Made by a program: the position numbers and the translations under genes. From JAXDJH01 sp034663635 (lineage in GTDB: Bacteria; Actinomycetota; CADDZG01; WHSQ01), in assembly GCA_034663635.1 (NCBI GenBank), contig JAXDJH010000013.1:310001-374000 (forward strand): a stretch of DNA of 64,000 bases, written 5' to 3'. Positions 61,082-64,000 of the stretch are shown piece after piece; position 1 is the first letter of the stretch; each line of letters starts with the position of its first letter. The notes under the pieces were generated by a model. The model was not told where the DNA came from, did no database searches, and saw nothing but the letters and a program-made list of their open reading frames with translations.

Positions 61082-62584
61082 ATGACCCAACACGCGGTGG
61101 TGATCGCAGGAGGCGGCCCGACCGGGCTGATGTTGGCGGGCGAGCTGGCGCTGGCGGACATCGACGTCGCTATCGTCGAACGGCGCGCCAGCCAGGAGCT
61201 CGCCGGCTCGCGTGCGGGCGGGCTGCATTCACGGACCATCGAAGTTCTCGATCAACGTGGGATCGCCGATCGGTTCCTGGCGGAGGGACAAGTGGCGCAG
61301 GTCGCGGGATTCGCGTTCAACCGCTTGGACATCAGCGACTTTCCCACCCGGCACAACTACGGGCTCGGACTATGGCAGAACCACATCGAGCGCATCCTGG
61401 CCGGGTGGGTCGACGAGCTGGCTGTGACGTTCTATCGCGGACGTGAGGTGACGGGTTTCGTACAGGACGACACCGGCGTTGACGTCGAGGTGTCCGACGG
61501 TCGGTCTCTGCGTGCGGAATATCTAGTCGGATGCGACGGAGGACGCAGTCTGGTCCGTAAAGCGGCCGGCATCGAGTTCCCCGGCTGGGATCCGACGACC
61601 AGCGCCCTGATCGCCCAAGTCGAGATGGCCGAGGAGCCGGAACTCGGCATCCGCCAAGACGACCTCGGAACCCACGCCTTCGGCCGGGTGGACTACGAGA
61701 TACGCGACGGCGAGGTCGTTTATGCAGATGAGGGACCGGTAGGGGTCATGGTGACCGAACGCCAGCCCGCACCCACGAGCGAACCGACTCTGCGCGATCT
61801 CAGCGATGCGCTCATCACCGTCTACGGGACCGACTACGGGATCCACAGTCCCACGTTCATCTCCAGGTTCACCGACATGACCCGGCAAGCGGCGACCTAC
61901 CGGGAACGACGGGTGCTGCTGGCCGGCGATGCGGCACACGTGCATTCCCCCGCGGGTGGACAAGGCCTCAACACAGGTGTGCAGGATGCGGTGAACCTGG
62001 GATGGAAGCTGGCCCAGGTTGTCAAAGGGGTGTCGCCACCAAGTCTTCTCGATACCTATCACTCCGAACGCCACCCGGTCGCGGCCCGCGTGCTGCGCAA
62101 CACGATGGCGCAGACCGCGCTGATGCGCCCCGCCGATGCGCGCCTCGAGGCCCTGCGCGAGACGGTGTCGGAGTTGCTGAGCATGGACGAGCCGCGCAAG
62201 CGGTTCGCCGGGATGTTGTCAGGTCTCGACATTCATTACGACCTCGGCGAGGGACACCCGCTGCTCGGGCGGCGCATGCCCGACCTCGACTTGCAGACCG
62301 CGGACGGTCCCACACGCGTATTCATCCTGCTGCACGACGCGCGGCCCGTGCTCCTCAATCTCGGTGAACCCGGCGGTTTCGACATCTCTCCTTGGGCGGA
62401 TCGAGTCCGGTTGGTCGACGCCACGCACGATGGCGTGTGGGAGCTCCCAGTCATCGGCGAGGTCACTGCGCCCCGGGCCGTGCTGATCCGACCCGACGGG
62501 TATGTGGCCTGGGCCGGAGACCTCACGGACCCAGAGCTGCCTGAAGAGCTAGCGACCTGGTTCGGAGCGGCCACTCCGGCTTAG
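61082..62584 (+). CDS. FAD-dependent monooxygenase, rifampicin-monooxygenase-like
   Basis: A 500-residue class A flavoprotein hydroxylase. Motifs: GxGxxG-type IAGGGPTGLMLAGEL at about 8-22; SRAGGLHSRTIEVLDQRG; DG motif LVGCDGGRS at about 154-162; GD motif RRVLLAGDAAHVHSPAGGQG at about 276-295, then NLGWKLA. The C-terminal thioredoxin-like domain (about 400-500) is present. The order and the N-terminal sequence closely match Rox enzymes that inactivate rifamycins and their aromatic-hydroxylase relatives. It uses NAD(P)H, FAD and oxygen in the cytoplasm. Resistance or aromatic-ring hydroxylation is inferred. ATG 61082 has no ribosome site; a short leader is likely. The palindrome reported before rifampicin genes was not found. 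Confidence 0.85.
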   Translation: MTQHAVVIAGGGPTGLMLAGELALADIDVAIVERRASQELAGSRAGGLHSRTIEVLDQRGIADRFLAEGQVAQVAGFAFNRLDISDFPTRHNYGLGLWQNHIERILAGWVDELAVTFYRGREVTGFVQDDTGVDVEVSDGRSLRAEYLVGCDGGRSLVRKAAGIEFPGWDPTTSALIAQVEMAEEPELGIRQDDLGTHAFGRVDYEIRDGEVVYADEGPVGVMVTERQPAPTSEPTLRDLSDALITVYGTDYGIHSPTFISRFTDMTRQAATYRERRVLLAGDAAHVHSPAGGQGLNTGVQDAVNLGWKLAQVVKGVSPPSLLDTYHSERHPVAARVLRNTMAQTALMRPADARLEALRETVSELLSMDEPRKRFAGMLSGLDIHYDLGEGHPLLGRRMPDLDLQTADGPTRVFILLHDARPVLLNLGEPGGFDISPWADRVRLVDATHDGVWELPVIGEVTAPRAVLIRPDGYVAWAGDLTDPELPEELATWFGAATPA

Positions 62585-62628
62585 ATCAACAGGCGAGAAA
62601 ACTACTTTGCAAGGTTCTGTAATCCGAC

Positions 62629-62647
62629 GCGGGTCCCGCTCATTTTT
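62629..62647 (+). terminator. weak terminator after the monooxygenase gene
   Basis: GCGG (62629-62632) and CCGC (62636-62639) flank a GTC loop, followed by TCATTTTT. The stem is short, so termination would be modest. Confidence 0.35.
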
Positions 62648-62655
62648 CCGCTTAC

Positions 62656-62673
62656 TTGACAATTATATTGACG
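62656..62673 (+). promoter_or_regulatory. AT-rich promoter region with two TTGAC elements
   Basis: TTGACA (62656-62661) and TTGACG (62668-62673) lie 12 bases apart in AT-rich DNA that runs to about 62710, unlike the GC-rich rest of the window. Each could be a -35; possible -10 elements are TTATTT and TTAATT further down. It probably drives the gene at 62734. Confidence 0.45.
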
Positions 62674-62733
62674 TTAACACCTTATTTATGTCTTAATTTA
62701 CGCTCTAGTTAGTCGGTCAGAAGGGAGCTTAAG

Positions 62734-63105
62734 GTGGCAAATACCAAGGGGCTGGAGAAAATCCGTGCCCAGGTCGACGAAGCTGACGGCGTGCTCACTA
62801 TGCCTATGTGGGAGCTACGTGACGCATACGGCAAGCAGCGCCTTGGTGTCCACGTGAGGGCAAGCATCAGTCGGGCTCTAAAAGGGATGGGGTTGGGTCA
62901 CTTTCCAGAGCGGGGGCCAGATGGTGAACTTCTTCCTTATTCGCAATATGCCGACATCCGACTGTACAGACTGGGAAGCCCGATTGCGGATTTCATCGAT
63001 GCCGTGCTTGAGCCGTCGGAAGACCACGATGAAGAACTACGACAGGCGAGTTCGGGCGGAGCCGCGGAGATTCTTAACCAAGTTCGCGAGATCGTATGCG
63101 GATGA
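62734..63105 (+). CDS. small unknown protein next to a type I restriction locus
   Basis: A 123-residue soluble protein that I do not recognise by name. It begins with a helical LEKIRAQVDE, followed by MPMWELRDAYGKQRLGVHVRASISRALKGMGLGHFP, which looks like a winged-helix-type DNA- or protein-binding unit, then a short Tyr-rich segment (YSQYADIRLYRLGSP) and an acidic C-terminal helix. GTG 62734 is preceded by AAGGGAG. The DNA upstream is AT-rich. It is convergent with the YgjP-like gene, leaving five bases. A regulator or immunity-type accessory of the defence locus is possible but is not shown. Confidence 0.65.
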   Translation: MANTKGLEKIRAQVDEADGVLTMPMWELRDAYGKQRLGVHVRASISRALKGMGLGHFPERGPDGELLPYSQYADIRLYRLGSPIADFIDAVLEPSEDHDEELRQASSGGAAEILNQVREIVCG

Positions 63106-63110
63106 TGAAT

Positions 63111-63836
63111 CTAGTACTGCCATTCTTCATGGGAGAGCGGGCCTCTATTGAGCTCATCTCGGTGAGCTCGCCACTGAGGAAGATGGGTGTCCATAAGCTC
63201 ATGGAAGCGATCGTTATGACGCCGCTCGACTAGGTGCACGAGCTCGTGAACCACGACGTATTCCAGGCATCCTGGATGTTTCTTGGCCAACTCGGTATTG
63301 AAGGTCAACCGTCTCGTCTCGGGGTTGCATGATCCCCATTTCGTTTTCATCCGGCGAACACTCCAGGCCTTAACTGGCTGGCCGACAATCAGCTCCCACC
63401 GATCTAAGTATTGGGCAGCTCTGGTTCGCAGTTCTTGTCGATACCAATCATTCAAGTTCTCGCGACGGGCCCGCTCATCGACACCCTCGGGCACGTACAG
63501 AACCAGACGTTGACCGTCGAGCTCTACCTGAGCACGGCCAGGTCGCTCCACAACCCTAAGTCGCGTTCGGCGACCCCAAACGTAATGAGACTCACCGGTG
63601 ACCATCTCGCGAAGCGACTGGCGCTCTGCATCCTGCATTTCCCGACGACGTCGTCTGATCCATCCGAGGCGTTGGATAACGGCCAGCCGAACTTGTTCCT
63701 CGTCTAGATGGGTTGGGGCTGCTACGCGAACTCGGCCTACGGGGGGATATACGGCGATGTGCAGGTTCTTGATGTCCTTGTAAAGGACATCAACCTCGAT
63801 CCCTTGGATAGTCAGGAAACCGCTAGCGATACTCAC
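63111..63836 (-). CDS. YgjP-like (DUF45/SprT-type) zinc metallopeptidase
   Basis: A 241-residue peptidase. The zinc motif HELVHLVERRH gives His197, Glu198, His201 and a third ligand near His207. Before it, RRMKTKWGSCNPETRRLTFN matches the DUF45 family's invariant WGSC region. Members are commonly encoded directly behind hsdR in type I restriction-modification loci, where their role is unclear. GTG 63836 overlaps the hsdR end by 14 bases, and the hsdR frame stops at 63823. Coupled translation with hsdR is expected. Confidence 0.9.
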   Translation of the reverse strand: MSIASGFLTIQGIEVDVLYKDIKNLHIAVYPPVGRVRVAAPTHLDEEQVRLAVIQRLGWIRRRRREMQDAERQSLREMVTGESHYVWGRRTRLRVVERPGRAQVELDGQRLVLYVPEGVDERARRENLNDWYRQELRTRAAQYLDRWELIVGQPVKAWSVRRMKTKWGSCNPETRRLTFNTELAKKHPGCLEYVVVHELVHLVERRHNDRFHELMDTHLPQWRAHRDELNRGPLSHEEWQY

Positions 63837-64000
63837 TGCGTGCCTTCACTAGCTCAAAGAGCTCGTCAAGCCGCTCGTAGTCCTGAGGTAGGACCCTGCG
63901 GATCGCCCGCTTGACTTTTCTTTCCTTGATGCTGTTGCCGATCCATTGGTCAGGTTTGGTGTTCATAATCGCATCGTCAACCGGTACAGCTAGGGCCTCG
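63823..64000 (-). CDS. hsdR: type I restriction enzyme HsdR subunit, C-terminal end
   Basis: Only the last 58 codons are present; the gene starts beyond the right edge of the window. The translation contains TKPDQWIGNSIKERKVKRAIRRVL, then a short acidic gap, then LDELFELVKARSEYR and TAG at 63823. This WxGNxxKEREV-x-x-AI...F-x-LVK...Y tail is the conserved HsdR end. HsdR is the ATP-dependent translocase and nuclease subunit that cuts unmodified DNA. With the metallopeptidase next to it, this is the end of a type I system whose hsdM/hsdS genes should lie to the right. Confidence 0.82.
   Translation of the reverse strand, partial: EALAVPVDDAIMNTKPDQWIGNSIKERKVKRAIRRVLPQDYERLDELFELVKARSEYR

Overview
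The window is GC-rich chromosomal DNA, about 60-65 % GC by eye, dense with genes that mostly start with ATG or GTG and a few with TTG. The gene content points to an actinobacterium (Actinomycetota), probably an uncultured or deep-branching lineage rather than Streptomyces or Mycobacterium. The indicators are a UPF0182 membrane protein, an F420-type LLM oxidoreductase, a mycoredoxin-like glutaredoxin, an LppM-domain lipoprotein, a DUF2342 zincin-like protein and MreB. I cannot name the species.

Layout. 1-2845 (minus): cell-wall genes, with the start of ddl, a MurF-like ligase carrying an extra membrane domain, and an alpha/beta hydrolase. 2880-9549: a PD40 beta-propeller, a CheY-like receiver, a DUF2207 membrane protein, a small zinc-finger protein, a Tat-exported polyamine-type binding lipoprotein and a nitrilase-family hydrolase. 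9525-15738: secreted proteins, including two large exported proteins, a membrane-anchored matrixin-type protease and a 762-residue secreted metalloprotease. 15790-27447 (minus): a small membrane protein, an initiator tRNA, UPF0182, a signalling cluster (sensor kinase, FecR-like lipoprotein, receiver with an apparent CTG start), an S16 PDZ protease, MreB and an SDR enzyme. 27495-37190: metabolism, comprising a LarA-like protein, a phosphoesterase, an S8 protease, a rhodanese-ThiF fusion, a glutaredoxin, an alcohol dehydrogenase, a second PD40 propeller and a VOC protein. 37197-44270: a NarL-type two-component pair, an acyltransferase-3, DUF2339 and a GH15 glucanohydrolase. 44362-50714: MarR regulator and MFS exporter, an M28 protease with a PKD domain, a TatA-zinc ribbon fusion, an LLM oxidoreductase, a CBS protein and a small secreted protein. 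50846-60937: a 2000-residue secreted protein with cadherin-like domains and a tandem repeat I do not recognise, an LppM lipoprotein, a frameshifted LCAT-family lipase and a beta-propeller. 61082-62584: a rifampicin-monooxygenase-like flavoprotein. 62585-64000: a more AT-rich end with a small unknown gene, a YgjP-like metallopeptidase and the C-terminal end of a type I restriction HsdR, that is, the edge of a defence island that continues beyond the window.

Together the genes describe a cell that exports many proteins: at least four secreted or surface proteases, several propellers and multidomain adhesin-like proteins, with Tat components and surface sensing nearby. Several secreted-protein genes have hairpin-rich leaders. 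The strongest candidates for something new are the repeat in the 2000-residue protein, the TatA-zinc ribbon fusion, the structured leaders, the kinase/FecR/receiver cluster, and the type I restriction edge with its small companion gene. I found no CRISPR array, insertion sequence, integrase or rRNA gene.
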